Below, piece by piece: positions 43,847-53,422 of a DNA stretch of 64,000 bases. Position numbers and translations under genes: made by a program. A model generated the notes under the pieces. It did not search any database, was not told where the DNA came from, and saw only the letters and a program-made list of their open reading frames with translations. Where the stretch lies: positions 516,514 to 580,513 of the forward strand of contig JARVJP010000009.1 of the NCBI GenBank assembly GCA_029776065.1, read 5' to 3'. Position 1 is the stretch's first letter, and each line of letters opens with the position of its first letter. The stretch is from Nitrososphaeria archaeon (GTDB lineage: Archaea > Thermoproteota > Nitrososphaeria > JACIWG01).

Positions 43847-44122
43847 TTATCTCTGCTTTCTTTCCTCCTTAGCTCTGACCTTTGTGACACCAAAGTGGAC
43901 CGCACATGATATGCAGTAGTACCTTGTAGCTCTCTCTGAGGGGATATATGTGCCTGCAGTTCTAAGTTCTTTAGCTAAGGTCGCGTCCATGAAGCTGATC
44001 CTCCTAGTATCTTTCTTAGCCTTGTCCCTGGGGACCATTGCCCCACAGTTCGAACATTGTACGTAATCAGATCTCCCTTTACCACCTTTTCCACGACCGC
44101 GGCTTTTACGTTTTTTTGTCAA
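43847..44122 (-). CDS. rps26e: Small ribosomal subunit protein S26e
   Basis: This 91-residue basic protein matches S26e: a basic glycine-rich start (KKRKSRGRGKGGKGRSDYVQC), a CSNCGAMVPRDKA zinc knuckle, and a YYCISCAVHFGV second knuckle. S26e occurs in TACK archaea and eukaryotes. I choose TTG at 44122 because GAGGAG lies just before it. The TTG at 44137 would put that site inside the gene. It converges on the CDP-alcohol phosphotransferase gene. Confidence 0.92.
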   Translation of the reverse strand: MTKKRKSRGRGKGGKGRSDYVQCSNCGAMVPRDKAKKDTRRISFMDATLAKELRTAGTYIPSERATRYYCISCAVHFGVTKVRAKEERKQR

Positions 44123-44209
44123 GCTTGCTCCTCGCAAAACTGCTCTATCTTGATATAAAAGAATTTCCTAATAAGATGGTTTATTGTTGGGCGTTAAAGC
44201 ATCATTGGT

Positions 44210-44222
44210 AAATATTAAATAT
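44210..44222 (+). promoter_or_regulatory. TATA box for the SAH/MTA deaminase gene
   Basis: AAATATTAAATAT lies 26 to 38 bases before the ATG at 44248, favouring that start over GTG at 44236. Confidence 0.4.
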
Positions 44223-44247
44223 CGTATGTTATACTGTGTGCAATAAG

Positions 44248-45567
44248 ATGGGTAACTCTCTTTTTAAAGTCAAATACGTTGTCACATGTAATGAGTCTTT
44301 CCAGATTTTACATGATGCTGCGATAGCAGTAGAAGATGGGGTTATAACCTACGTCGGAGATAAAGATAAAGTTCCTTATAGTCTAGGCAACTTTGACTAT
44401 GTATTCGACATAAAAGGCGGTGTTTTGATCCCTGGGCTTGTTAACTGCCACGTTCACGCTGCCATGACATTATTCAAAGGTGTCGCCGATGACCTGCCTT
44501 TAAAAAGATGGCTTGAGGAAGTGATATGGCCTCTTGAAGATAAGCTCGACTCCAAATCTCTCATTTATGGTAATTATGTTGCGATAATGGAGATGTTGTC
44601 AAGTGGTACGACCACCTTCGCTGATTTCTACTTTTTTGATGAGCTGATAGAAGCTGTTAAGGTAATTCCTATTCGAACTGTAGCCACTTTACCGCTATTA
44701 GATAAGCTCCCTAATTCAGAGAAATTTTGGAGTAGGTTAAAGAATGTGAAAAGCTACGAACATAAAATCAGTGAGGTTCCAGGTGGTCTTATAAGTTTAG
44801 CGCTTGGTCCTCACGCTATATACTCATGTAGTGAACAGCTATTAAGAGAAGTTTTAATGGTCTCTGACAAGTACTCTATTCCTGTTCACATGCACGTCTC
44901 AGAAACTAAATACGAGTTTGATCTCGTAAAGAAGGAGTATGGCCTTAGCCCTGTAAAGTACCTTGATCGACTCGGGCTTCTTAATAAGAGGCTTTTTGCG
45001 GCGCACTGTGTGTACCTCGATGAAGGTGATGTTCAACTTCTTTCTGATAGGAAAGTAAGCTGTGTACATAACCCTTCCTCTAACCTGAAGCTCGCTTCAG
45101 GTATTATGCCTTTATACGATTTACTTAAGAAGGGGGTGAACGTCTGTCTAGGTACAGATGGATCTGCTAGCTCAAATTCGTTGAATCTGTTATCTGAGAT
45201 GCGGTTAACAGTCTTACTACATAGGGGGGTAAGGTTAGACCCTAGCTTTCCTACAGCTAAAGACGCTCTACTCATGGCTACATTAAATGGTGCTAAAGCG
45301 CTTGGTTTAGATGATAAAATCGGTAGTATAGAAGTTGGTAAAAGAGCTGATTTCGTTATACTTGATGGTCGAAGCCTACACCTCCTCCCAGAAAATAACA
45401 TCGTATCTAATATCGTCTACTCTTCCTCTCCCTCTGATGTATCATATAGTGTTGTGGATGGTAGGGTGCTTTTTGAGAACGGCAAGTTCGTAGGCTTGGA
45501 TTCGGAAAATGTGTTGTCGTTGTTTAACGAATTAGCAGTATCTATTTGGAAGAGTAGGGGAGGCTAA
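44248..45567 (+). CDS. mtaD: 5-methylthioadenosine/S-adenosylhomocysteine deaminase family amidohydrolase
   Basis: This 439-residue metal-dependent amidohydrolase has the TRZ/ATZ-type deaminase layout: VNCHVHAAMTLFKG for the first metal histidines, HMHVSETKYE, FAAHCVYL, and a LGTDGSASSNSL aspartate. It should deaminate S-adenosylhomocysteine, methylthioadenosine or a related nucleoside to the inosyl form. Its neighbour on the other strand, overlapping by four bases at the 3' ends, is S-adenosylhomocysteine hydrolase, which supports a role in the same cycle. Substrate preference cannot be read from the sequence. Confidence 0.85.
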   Translation: MGNSLFKVKYVVTCNESFQILHDAAIAVEDGVITYVGDKDKVPYSLGNFDYVFDIKGGVLIPGLVNCHVHAAMTLFKGVADDLPLKRWLEEVIWPLEDKLDSKSLIYGNYVAIMEMLSSGTTTFADFYFFDELIEAVKVIPIRTVATLPLLDKLPNSEKFWSRLKNVKSYEHKISEVPGGLISLALGPHAIYSCSEQLLREVLMVSDKYSIPVHMHVSETKYEFDLVKKEYGLSPVKYLDRLGLLNKRLFAAHCVYLDEGDVQLLSDRKVSCVHNPSSNLKLASGIMPLYDLLKKGVNVCLGTDGSASSNSLNLLSEMRLTVLLHRGVRLDPSFPTAKDALLMATLNGAKALGLDDKIGSIEVGKRADFVILDGRSLHLLPENNIVSNIVYSSSPSDVSYSVVDGRVLFENGKFVGLDSENVLSLFNELAVSIWKSRGG

Positions 45568-46808
45568 ATTTTCCATTTTGTTAAGTACTCCTTTTGCTCA
45601 TCAGACAATTCATCAACTTGTATTGCTTCAGATTTTAACTTCCCAAAGATGACTTCTTTATCGACTTCCTCAGGGACATCGTATACTTTAGGTTCTAAAC
45701 TTCTTTTCTCGTTTAGATAAAGTATTGAGAGCAGTTGGGTTGCGAAGCTTAAATCCATGATTTCAATTGGATGACCGTCCCCTGCTGCAATATTTACTAA
45801 TCTCCCTTCAGCTAGTAAGTAGAGTTTCTTGTCATTGGGAAGGACATACTCGTCAACATTTTTTCTTACGTTTCTACATGCTTTCGCCATATCTTTCAAC
45901 GTGTTCACATCGACTTCTACATCAAAATGGCCTGCGTTCGCAAGGATCGCCCCATCCTTCATGACCAGAAAATGTTCTCGTGTAAGTACTCTGTAGTTGC
46001 CTGTAGCCGTAATAAATATGTCTCCAACCTTCGCAGCATCCTTTACTCTCATCACATCTAAACCGTCAAGATGCGCTTCAAAAGCAGAAAACGGGTCTAC
46101 TTCCGAAATGATCACCTTCGAACCTAAGCCTCTAAATCTTTGCGCTATCCCTCTCCCAACCCATCCATACCCTATTATAACTACGTTCTTGCCGGCTACA
46201 AGCATGTTAGTGGTTCTCAGAATCGCATCTACGACGCTTTGCCCACTTCCATATTTATTATCAAAGATTCTTTTACTCTTAGCGTTGTTTACTGCTATTA
46301 CAGGGAACTTTAAGGTGTTATCCTTTTGCATCGCCCTGTATCTGAGAACTCCTGTTGTTGTTTCCTCGGTTCCACCTATAACGGTTTCCGTCATATTCTT
46401 CTGATGAAGTAGTGCACCTAGGTCGCCTCCGTCGTCAACGATTATATTTGGTCTCTGATCCACTATTCTTTGGAGGTTTTCATTGTACTCTTCCACCGTC
46501 TCATTGTACCATGAATAAACATGAGACACTCTTTTGGTTAATGCTGCTGCAACGTCGTCTTGAGTAGTCAAGGGGTTGGAAGAGGTTATAGAAACCTCTG
46601 CACCAAGCTCCTCTAAAGTTGAAGCTAGTAAAGCAGTCTTCGCCTCGAGGTGCAAGCAGATTCCAACTCTAACTCCTCTTAATGCTTTCGATTTGCAATG
46701 CTCTTCTAGAAGCCTCCTTAAAACAGGCATTCTCATCCAAGCCCATTGCATCTTCTTTTCTCCCTCTGGATATAATGAAAAGTCCTTTATTTGGTGCGGT
46801 TCATTCAT
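45564..46808 (-). CDS. ahcY: Adenosylhomocysteinase (SAH hydrolase)
   Basis: This 414-residue NAD-dependent enzyme splits S-adenosylhomocysteine to homocysteine and adenosine. CLHLEAKTALLASTL, VDDGGDLGALLH, GGTEETTTGVLRYRAM and the NAD-binding VVIGYGWVGRGIAQRFRGLG are all present. The C-terminal residues VYDVPEEVDKEV are shorter than in eukaryotes, as usual for archaea, where the missing Lys-Tyr tail is common. ATG at 46808. The convergent mtaD gene suggests two alternative ways of clearing SAH in one organism. Confidence 0.96.
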   Translation of the reverse strand: MNEPHQIKDFSLYPEGEKKMQWAWMRMPVLRRLLEEHCKSKALRGVRVGICLHLEAKTALLASTLEELGAEVSITSSNPLTTQDDVAAALTKRVSHVYSWYNETVEEYNENLQRIVDQRPNIIVDDGGDLGALLHQKNMTETVIGGTEETTTGVLRYRAMQKDNTLKFPVIAVNNAKSKRIFDNKYGSGQSVVDAILRTTNMLVAGKNVVIIGYGWVGRGIAQRFRGLGSKVIISEVDPFSAFEAHLDGLDVMRVKDAAKVGDIFITATGNYRVLTREHFLVMKDGAILANAGHFDVEVDVNTLKDMAKACRNVRKNVDEYVLPNDKKLYLLAEGRLVNIAAGDGHPIEIMDLSFATQLLSILYLNEKRSLEPKVYDVPEEVDKEVIFGKLKSEAIQVDELSDEQKEYLTKWKI

Positions 46809-46946
46809 TTTTGCATCTCTTCCACTAATATCTCTTGGTTAAGGTTGTATCTTAAAAAGTTTGAAGGTTTGATCACTGAAATGTTTCTATAAGTTAGAAA
46901 TCATCTTCGCTAAGTTCTAACAACATCTATTATTTAATAAGAATTA

Positions 46947-48374
46947 CTAATACGCTCTGGCTGCTATAACAACCTTTTTCGCTTCTGAGCCACACCAAGC
47001 ACAAGGCCCCCATACATCTTCTGGTTTATCTATTCTACTCCCTCTGACTTCATAGCCTTTGGTATCGTATTTTATCCTCTCTGCACATTGTTGGTTGCCG
47101 CAGAAGTTCATCAAAATTATCTTATTATTAGACTCTTTTAGTTCCTCCTTGGTGTTTATTCTAACAATGGCGTTTTTTAGTTTCTCATTAGACCTATTTG
47201 TTAGGTTTTTCAATATGTCCTCCTTGTGTTTCAAAACTTCAACCTCTAGTTCGCATTCCTCAACTTCCCATCTTTTCCTTATGTCTCTTCTAAAAAAGGT
47301 AAGCTTCCTCTCAGATACCTCCCTTTCTCCAATTTCAATTCTCATCGGTGTTCCAATAAGCTCGTATTTGTAGAACTTTGCTCCTGGTCTCTCATCTGAC
47401 GCGTCAACAAGAGTTCGTATATGAATCTTTTCAAGTCTCTCCTCGACCTCTTTTGCTTTTGCGATCACTTCTTTCTCTTTCCCTTCCTTCGGAATTGGGA
47501 CTATCACGACTTGGATTGGCGCCACATCAAATGGAAGCACCAACCCAAATTCATCACCGTGGATTGAGATAACAGCAGCCGCCATCCTTGAAATTCCCGG
47601 GCCAAAACATGTTTGATGGACATTCTTTTTTTCTCCGGCTCTATCGAGGTAGATTACCTCAAATGGTTTAGAAAACTTCGTGCCGAGGTAATGTGTTGTC
47701 GCTATTTGTAAGACTTTTCCATCTGGCATTAGACAATCAAAGGCGAAAGTCTTCTCAGCTCCTGGGAACTTATCCCATTCCTCTCTTTCCACTACAATAA
47801 AGGCTAGACCAAACTTTCTTAAAGCCTCCTTCGTTATCTCAATGTCTTCTATAACCTGTGTTAAGGCTTGTTCCTTGTTCTCAAAGGCATCATGTGCCTC
47901 GATCCAGAAGAACTCTCTTCCTCTTATAAGTGGTTTTGTTGCCCTTGTCTCCTTTCTGTAAACGGTACCTGTCTGAAATAGTTTAAGCGGTAGGTCTCTA
48001 TAGCTGTGCACCCATAGGGCGTACATTGGATACATCGCTGTTTCGGATGTAGGTCTTAGAGCAAGCTCCTCCTCTCCTTCCTCTGCCCTGATTTTGAACA
48101 CTTCAGCTTCGAAACCGGTGACATGTTCTTGTTCTTTTCTGAGGTAGGACATTGGAATCACTATCGGAAACATGACTTGTTGATGCCCTCTAGAAATTAG
48201 GCTGCTTTCAAGCTCGTTCCTTATTAGGTTGATAATTCTCATCAAGTTCGGTCTGTAGACAACGAAACCCTTAACATTGTATCTAATGTCTACGAGTTCT
48301 GCTCTCTCCAAAATTTCAGAATACCATTCGCTAAATTGTTTTTCTTTGTCTGGTAATGCTCTTTCAGGTTGCAA
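46947..48374 (-). CDS. proS: Prolyl-tRNA synthetase, archaeal/eukaryotic type
   Basis: This 475-residue class II enzyme charges tRNA(Pro). It starts close to the core (KEKQFSEWYSEILERAELVD) and shows LALRPTSETAMYPMYALWV, RETRATKPLIRGREFFWIE at motif 2, and GPGISRMAAAVI at motif 3. The C-terminal zinc-binding extension has CGNQQCAERI and CAWCGS, typical of the archaeal form, which has no editing insertion. The start is TTG at 48374. Confidence 0.96.
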   Translation of the reverse strand: MQPERALPDKEKQFSEWYSEILERAELVDIRYNVKGFVVYRPNLMRIINLIRNELESSLISRGHQQVMFPIVIPMSYLRKEQEHVTGFEAEVFKIRAEEGEEELALRPTSETAMYPMYALWVHSYRDLPLKLFQTGTVYRKETRATKPLIRGREFFWIEAHDAFENKEQALTQVIEDIEITKEALRKFGLAFIVVEREEWDKFPGAEKTFAFDCLMPDGKVLQIATTHYLGTKFSKPFEVIYLDRAGEKKNVHQTCFGPGISRMAAAVISIHGDEFGLVLPFDVAPIQVVIVPIPKEGKEKEVIAKAKEVEERLEKIHIRTLVDASDERPGAKFYKYELIGTPMRIEIGEREVSERKLTFFRRDIRKRWEVEECELEVEVLKHKEDILKNLTNRSNEKLKNAIVRINTKEELKESNNKIILMNFCGNQQCAERIKYDTKGYEVRGSRIDKPEDVWGPCAWCGSEAKKVVIAARAY

Positions 48375-48455
48375 ATGTTCTCGCGTAGAAACTACCTTTA
48401 AGGCTTATTATATTCTTTCTTAAAGTTTATTTAGTATAGCTCTCAACGCACTAAT

Positions 48456-49109
48456 ATGGCGTTACTGGAGCTCATAGATGTTCTCTCAAAGTTTTTGGAG
48501 CAGCTGATAACTTGGCTAGGTTATCCTGGTTGTGTGTTGTTTGGCTTCTTTGGAAGCATAATACCATTCATCCCCGTCCCTTACTATGTTCAAGTCGTAC
48601 TTGTAGCCCAATACCTTGACCCTTTCCTAGTTTCCTTGCTCAGCGCGTTTGGAGCCATGGTAGCAAAGGTAATAATATTCTATGCTGCCAAGTATTCTTC
48701 GAAGCTTGCAGGATCCATGTCTAAGCAGAATGTAATCGCTCTTAGAAAGGTTAGTGATAGGTATGGTTGGCTTGCTGTCTTCCTTGTCGCAGCAACCCCT
48801 GTTCCAGATGACATGCTTTATGTAGTAATGGGTGCTTTAGGTTATAATATTATGCATTTTATAATTGCAGGGTACGCTGGAAAGCTTCTTATTACCATGT
48901 TCTTCGCCTATGGTTCAAGGCTCTACTTTCCACTCATTTCAATGCTTTTGGATACAATTAATAACGAATTTGTCGCAGTAGGCCTAACCGTCACAACACT
49001 TGCTGCTACCCTGCTGCTTTTGTACTGGGTTTACAAGTTGGATTGGACTAATATATTAGCGAGGTACTTTCCTTGGATCAAGGAGGAGATACCAGCTGAA
49101 AAAAGTTAA
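48456..49109 (+). CDS. DedA/VTT-family membrane protein
   Basis: This 217-residue protein has the plan of the VTT (SNARE-associated, DedA) family: a hydrophobic start with FFGSIIPFIPVPYYVQVVLV, a re-entrant loop, a conserved ATPVPDDMLYVVMGALGY second amphipathic segment, and four to five membrane helices in total. Family members are implicated in lipid scrambling and polyprenyl phosphate recycling, but the archaeal substrates are unknown. The gene stands alone between divergent proS and the EndoQ-like gene. Confidence 0.78.
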   Translation: MALLELIDVLSKFLEQLITWLGYPGCVLFGFFGSIIPFIPVPYYVQVVLVAQYLDPFLVSLLSAFGAMVAKVIIFYAAKYSSKLAGSMSKQNVIALRKVSDRYGWLAVFLVAATPVPDDMLYVVMGALGYNIMHFIIAGYAGKLLITMFFAYGSRLYFPLISMLLDTINNEFVAVGLTVTTLAATLLLLYWVYKLDWTNILARYFPWIKEEIPAEKS

Positions 49110-49199
49110 CTGCATCCCATTAAGGGTTGTACGTTTGACAATAGATTACACCTATAACCCCTTTGAATCTAAAGCGCTTGTTCCGTGGGGGGAGTTTAG

Positions 49200-50429
49200 A
49201 TGATCATCTATGCGGATCTACATTTGCATAGCAAGTACAGTCGTGCTACTAGCCAATCTATGGATCTAGAGAACATAGCCTTTGGTTCAAAGTTAAAGGG
49301 GTTGAACCTCGTTGGAACAGGGGACTTCACTCATCCGAAATGGTTTAACGAGTTGAAGAGTAAGCTAAAAGACTCTGAGGAGGGTCTCTACTTCTACAAC
49401 GGGTTGTACTGGATGCTCACATGTGAAGTATCATTAATGTACCCTCAAGATGGAAAGTTCAGGAGGGTGCACCATATACTTCACGCCCCATCCATTGAGG
49501 TTGTTGAACAGATAAACGATGCCCTCTCTAAGTATGGTGATCTCTCGGCTGATGGTCGCCCTACTTTCACGACACTTACAAGCCCTGAACTTGTCGATAT
49601 AATGGGCTCAATAGATAAGAACATATTCATTGTGCCTTCCCATGTTTGGACAACTTGGTACGGCATATTTGGTGCGTTCACGGGATTCGACTCAGTGGAG
49701 GAATGTTTTAAAGAGAAAACTGATCGAATCTTTGCTCTCGAAACGGGATTAAGTAGCCACCCTCCAATGAATTGGAGAGTAAGTAGTTTAGACCGTTTCA
49801 CCCTTTTAAGTAACTCTGATTCACATAGCCCTCTTCCCTCACGTCTTGGGAGAGAGCTCAATGTATTTGACCTGGATAAGCCATCTTATTACAAGATCTT
49901 CGAAGCGGTAAAAAATAAGGACAAAAAGAGGTTCCTCTACACGGTTGAAGTTCCCCCAGAATATGGGAAGTATCATTATACAGGTCATAGAAACTGTAAT
50001 GTCCTATTACATCCAAAGGAAGCGATGAAGCTCAATAACGTATGCCCTGTCTGTGGTAAGAATCTGACGGTAGGTGTTCTACAGAGGGTTGAAGAGTTGG
50101 CTGATAGAGAGGAAGGTTATCAGCCGAAGGATGCTATCCCATACAAGCTAGCACTTCCTTTATATGATGTGATCGCGTATCTACGTAAGACTAATACCCT
50201 TTATTCAAGAAAAGTTGAAGAGGAGCAGTTAAACTATATCAAGAAGGCAGGTAGTGAAATACGAGTCTTAATCGATCTTCAGAGACCTACTCTTGATCAA
50301 GTGGTAGGGGTTGAAGTGGCTTCTCTAATCGAAGGCTTCAGAAAACATTCTGTTAAGTTTGAACCAGGGTATGATGGTGTTTATGGTAAACCAGTACTAG
50401 ACCCTAGTAGAATAGATACATACTTTTAG
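49200..50429 (+). CDS. Endonuclease Q-like PHP-domain nuclease
   Basis: This 409-residue protein starts with a PHP domain (ADLHLHSKYSRATS, GTGDFTHP, and a SNSDSH block near 204) that binds metals. A zinc site follows (HRNCNVLL and NVCPVCGKNL), then a region GVLQRVEELADREEGY and a C-terminal segment resembling the helicase-like part of EndoQ. Archaeal EndoQ nicks DNA 5' to deaminated bases such as uracil and hypoxanthine. The arrangement and length fit this family closely. A strong ribosome binding site GGGGGGAG precedes ATG 49200. Confidence 0.8.
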   Translation: MIIYADLHLHSKYSRATSQSMDLENIAFGSKLKGLNLVGTGDFTHPKWFNELKSKLKDSEEGLYFYNGLYWMLTCEVSLMYPQDGKFRRVHHILHAPSIEVVEQINDALSKYGDLSADGRPTFTTLTSPELVDIMGSIDKNIFIVPSHVWTTWYGIFGAFTGFDSVEECFKEKTDRIFALETGLSSHPPMNWRVSSLDRFTLLSNSDSHSPLPSRLGRELNVFDLDKPSYYKIFEAVKNKDKKRFLYTVEVPPEYGKYHYTGHRNCNVLLHPKEAMKLNNVCPVCGKNLTVGVLQRVEELADREEGYQPKDAIPYKLALPLYDVIAYLRKTNTLYSRKVEEEQLNYIKKAGSEIRVLIDLQRPTLDQVVGVEVASLIEGFRKHSVKFEPGYDGVYGKPVLDPSRIDTYF

Positions 50430-50443
50430 TTCGTCCTTTGCTG

Positions 50444-51691
50444 TTAATTTCTCCTTCGATTTTGATCGAACTTATAATGATAACCCCTTCCCCTATTTCG
50501 ACGCCAATTTTTAGTCCTTTCGCCATACATCTTATTTGTGTACCCCCTATTATTGTCCCTTGCGTCGTAATAAGGTTCACTTTTCCCAAAGTAGAATGGT
50601 TTGATCTCAGCCTTGGTCATATGCTTTATCCTTAGATAGTCGTCGTACTCCATTCTCGAAACTAGCGTGAATGATTTTCCCTTTCCTCCTGCTCTCGCTG
50701 TTCTTCCTACCCTATGGAAATATATTAGTGAGTACTTTGGCACGTTATAGTTGATTACGCATTCGACATGGCTAATATCTATTCCTCTGCATGCTAGATC
50801 GGTCGCAACCAACACATCAAGGTTCTTAGTTCTGAACAAGTTCATGACGTAGTCTCTTCTACTCTGGCTTAGGTCTCCATGTAATGAAGCTGCATTATAA
50901 TGTCTCCTTCTCAGCTCATAGGCTATTTTATCTGTTCTGTTCTTTGTAGCACAGAATACAATAGCGCTACTTGGTCTTTGTTCCTCAAGTATTGTTAGGA
51001 GTGTTGAAAGCTTGTTCTCTTCTTGTACTGTGGTATAATACTGGTCCAATGTGTCAACTGAGGGTTCGTCCAGGTCAACAAGTATTCTCTTAGGCTGTCT
51101 CATGTACTTATTGGCTAGTTGTATGATTCTCTCAGGCATTGTTGCTGAGAATAGGCAGGTCTGTCTATTGGAAGATGTGTGATTCAGAATGTATTCCACG
51201 TCTTCGATGAAGCCCATATCTAGCATGGTATCTGCCTCATCTAAAACAACGAACTGTACTCTGTCTAAAACAAGTCTACCTCTATTTATTAAATCAATTA
51301 CCCTTCCAGGTGTTCCAACAACTATGTGAACACCATGGACTAGTGCCTCTATCTGCATAGTGATTGCTTGTCCTCCGTATATTGTGACAACCTTTACTCC
51401 GGTGTACTTGCCTAGTCTTCTAATTTCCTGTGTTATTTGTACTGCCAACTCCCTTGTAGGAGCTAGTATTAGCGCCTGTAGCGATAATTTCTTTAAGTCT
51501 ATTTTTTGTAACATTGGAACGATATATGCTGCGGTTTTACCTGTGCCTGTTTTAGCCTGTCCAATCACATCCTGGCCTGTTAAAAGTGGGCCAATAGCCT
51601 CCTCTTGTATTGGAAAGGTTTCAACAAGCCCAGCATCAAAAAGCCCCTCTTTAATTCTAGGGCTTAGTTCTAATTCTTGAAATTTTTTCAT
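50444..51691 (-). CDS. DEAD-box RNA helicase
   Basis: This 415-residue helicase has all core motifs: the Q motif region with FPIQEEAIGPLL, AKTGTGKT (motif I), PTRELA (Ia), VLDEADTMLD (II), FSATMP (III), VATDLACRGIDI (V) and HRVGRTARAGG (VI). The C-terminal tail is arginine- and asparagine-rich (KNWRRNRGRGYHYKFDQNRRRN) and would bind RNA non-specifically. Likely roles are ribosome assembly or RNA unwinding at low temperature. ATG at 51691. It converges on the EndoQ-like gene. Confidence 0.95.
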   Translation of the reverse strand: MKKFQELELSPRIKEGLFDAGLVETFPIQEEAIGPLLTGQDVIGQAKTGTGKTAAYIVPMLQKIDLKKLSLQALILAPTRELAVQITQEIRRLGKYTGVKVVTIYGGQAITMQIEALVHGVHIVVGTPGRVIDLINRGRLVLDRVQFVVLDEADTMLDMGFIEDVEYILNHTSSNRQTCLFSATMPERIIQLANKYMRQPKRILVDLDEPSVDTLDQYYTTVQEENKLSTLLTILEEQRPSSAIVFCATKNRTDKIAYELRRRHYNAASLHGDLSQSRRDYVMNLFRTKNLDVLVATDLACRGIDISHVECVINYNVPKYSLIYFHRVGRTARAGGKGKSFTLVSRMEYDDYLRIKHMTKAEIKPFYFGKSEPYYDARDNNRGYTNKMYGERTKNWRRNRGRGYHYKFDQNRRRN

Positions 51692-51871
51692 CTTTTCTCT
51701 TTCTCTTTTTACGCAAAATCGTAGTGTATGATTCGACTTGTAAGATTCGATATAACGACGGTCTTGCTCAGGTGCACCACTAAACAGCTGCTTATTATAG
51801 TTTTAAATATAGATAATTATTATTTGGCAAAAATTATATGTCTGAGAAAATCATGTGTTGCTGGGGGAAAG

Positions 51872-53419
51872 TTGTTTCCAAAGCCGTTAACTCGTCTCAA
51901 AATTTACACCCCTATTGGAAATACTCGAAGAGCTTTAATCATTTTAGCTATGAATTATGAAGTTCAACTTAATTCAGCTTTCGATGATAGAAATGTGTCT
52001 GAAAAGGCTAAGCCGGTCCAGCCTTCAACAGACCTACCATACGCTTTGACATTGTATGAAAAGGCAGAGCGCCTTGCTAAAGAGTATGGCATGTTATCTA
52101 TTGAATTGAAAACTGACGACGTCTCTTTAACTAAAGAGGATCTTGTTAGGTTCGAGGGTTTACTTGAGAAGTTCTCCAAAGGAGAGAGTAGTAAAGACGA
52201 GTTTCTAAAGGCTTATATAAAACTGAAGGCTTTCTGTAACCTTGAAAGCGAGCTTGAGAAAGTCGCTTGTACAGATAAGGTTTCAATAATCGACGTATGG
52301 GCAAGGACGATGGATGTAGATGTCATAATTGATTCAATAAAAAGCGCCTTCCCTGGAAGCGCGTTTGAGATTTTTGAGAAATCCCATGAGGATCATCACA
52401 AGGAGGAAGTTGAAAGTAAGCCGACATTGCTAAGTCGTTCTAGGGCGCCTGAAGTTTTCAGGAAGTTGGTCCTCTCGTTTGGAACACCCAAATCAAATGA
52501 GTTGGAACCATCCATTTTTATGGCTTTAACTTATCCGATTATCTTCGCCTTTATGTTCGGGGACTTAGGGCATGGTATCCTTTTGACTATTGCGGGTGTC
52601 TATATGTTTTTCATACAAAGGAAAGGTGTAAAACTTGGTGAGACACTTTCCATTATTGTGTCAGGAGCTAAGCTTTACATAATATTGGGTGTTGTTTCTT
52701 CAATTGTTGGCCTATTTATGTACAGAGAAGCCTTTGGAAGCCACGAGTTGGCACAAGAAATATACAATATCATGGGATTACCAGAAGTTCCAAACTATAT
52801 TTCTATTGGTATAGTTCGGATCCCAATTAGAATGAATCCTATCGAAACACCTTTGACTCTAGCTAGAATGTGTATTATTATCGCATTCTTTCAGATATCC
52901 TTTGGAATAATCTTATCAACAGTGAACGCTGCTAGAGCTAGAGAGAATTGGAAGATCGTCGGTAACATAGGTTGGCTTGCCTTCTATTGGGCTATTGCAT
53001 ACCTATTCTTCTCTAATGGTATAAATATGATCAACATAATTTTCAACTTTAACACCATATTGTACTACTTTCTACCCCCAATTTTAATACTGATCGTGGG
53101 AAGGGTAATGGAAGGTGGCTTTGGACAAGTTTTTGAAGCACTTGAACAGATGATCTCATTGATTTCGAACACTTTCTCTTACTTTCGAATTCTAGCCATT
53201 GGTGCCGCACACACGCTTTTTAGCAAGATCTTCTTCGACCTTGGGGCTTCAATAAATCTGTTCATCTTCATACCCTTACTCGCTTTAGGCACTGTTTTAA
53301 TAATGAGCTTTGAAGGAATGCTCGCGTTTTTGCATTGTTTAAGGCTTCATTGGGTTGAATTCTTTATGAAATTCTACTCAGGTACAGGAACTCGCTTTAA
53401 ACAATTTAAGTTAGTGTAG
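51872..53419 (+). CDS. atpI: A-type ATPase subunit I (a subunit)
   Basis: This protein of about 515 residues is the membrane stator and proton-channel subunit of the A/V-type ATP synthase. The C-terminal half has about seven membrane helices, with a conserved FGDLGHGILL turn and SYFRILAIGAAH. The N-terminal soluble part is shorter than in most relatives (about 650 residues in total). The start is uncertain. I prefer TTG 51872 with GGGGGA before it, because TTTTAAATATAG (about 51802-51813) is likely to be the promoter, so a start at 51728 would lie upstream of the transcript. It heads a cluster with subunits C and c. Confidence 0.85.
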   Translation: MFPKPLTRLKIYTPIGNTRRALIILAMNYEVQLNSAFDDRNVSEKAKPVQPSTDLPYALTLYEKAERLAKEYGMLSIELKTDDVSLTKEDLVRFEGLLEKFSKGESSKDEFLKAYIKLKAFCNLESELEKVACTDKVSIIDVWARTMDVDVIIDSIKSAFPGSAFEIFEKSHEDHHKEEVESKPTLLSRSRAPEVFRKLVLSFGTPKSNELEPSIFMALTYPIIFAFMFGDLGHGILLTIAGVYMFFIQRKGVKLGETLSIIVSGAKLYIILGVVSSIVGLFMYREAFGSHELAQEIYNIMGLPEVPNYISIGIVRIPIRMNPIETPLTLARMCIIIAFFQISFGIILSTVNAARARENWKIVGNIGWLAFYWAIAYLFFSNGINMINIIFNFNTILYYFLPPILILIVGRVMEGGFGQVFEALEQMISLISNTFSYFRILAIGAAHTLFSKIFFDLGASINLFIFIPLLALGTVLIMSFEGMLAFLHCLRLHWVEFFMKFYSGTGTRFKQFKLV

Positions 53420-53422
53420 TCC

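Noticed and set aside
37780-46910. A 13-base match (CATCTTCGCTAAG) in two intergenic regions near 37783 and 46898
   Set aside because: A 64 kb window is expected to contain tens of 13-base matches by chance, and no longer similarity surrounds them.
49135-49203. A 22-codon open frame from TTG whose TGA overlaps the ATG of the EndoQ-like gene
   Set aside because: No homology or strong start signal. The GGGGGGAG before ATG 49200 explains translation of the main gene without a leader peptide.
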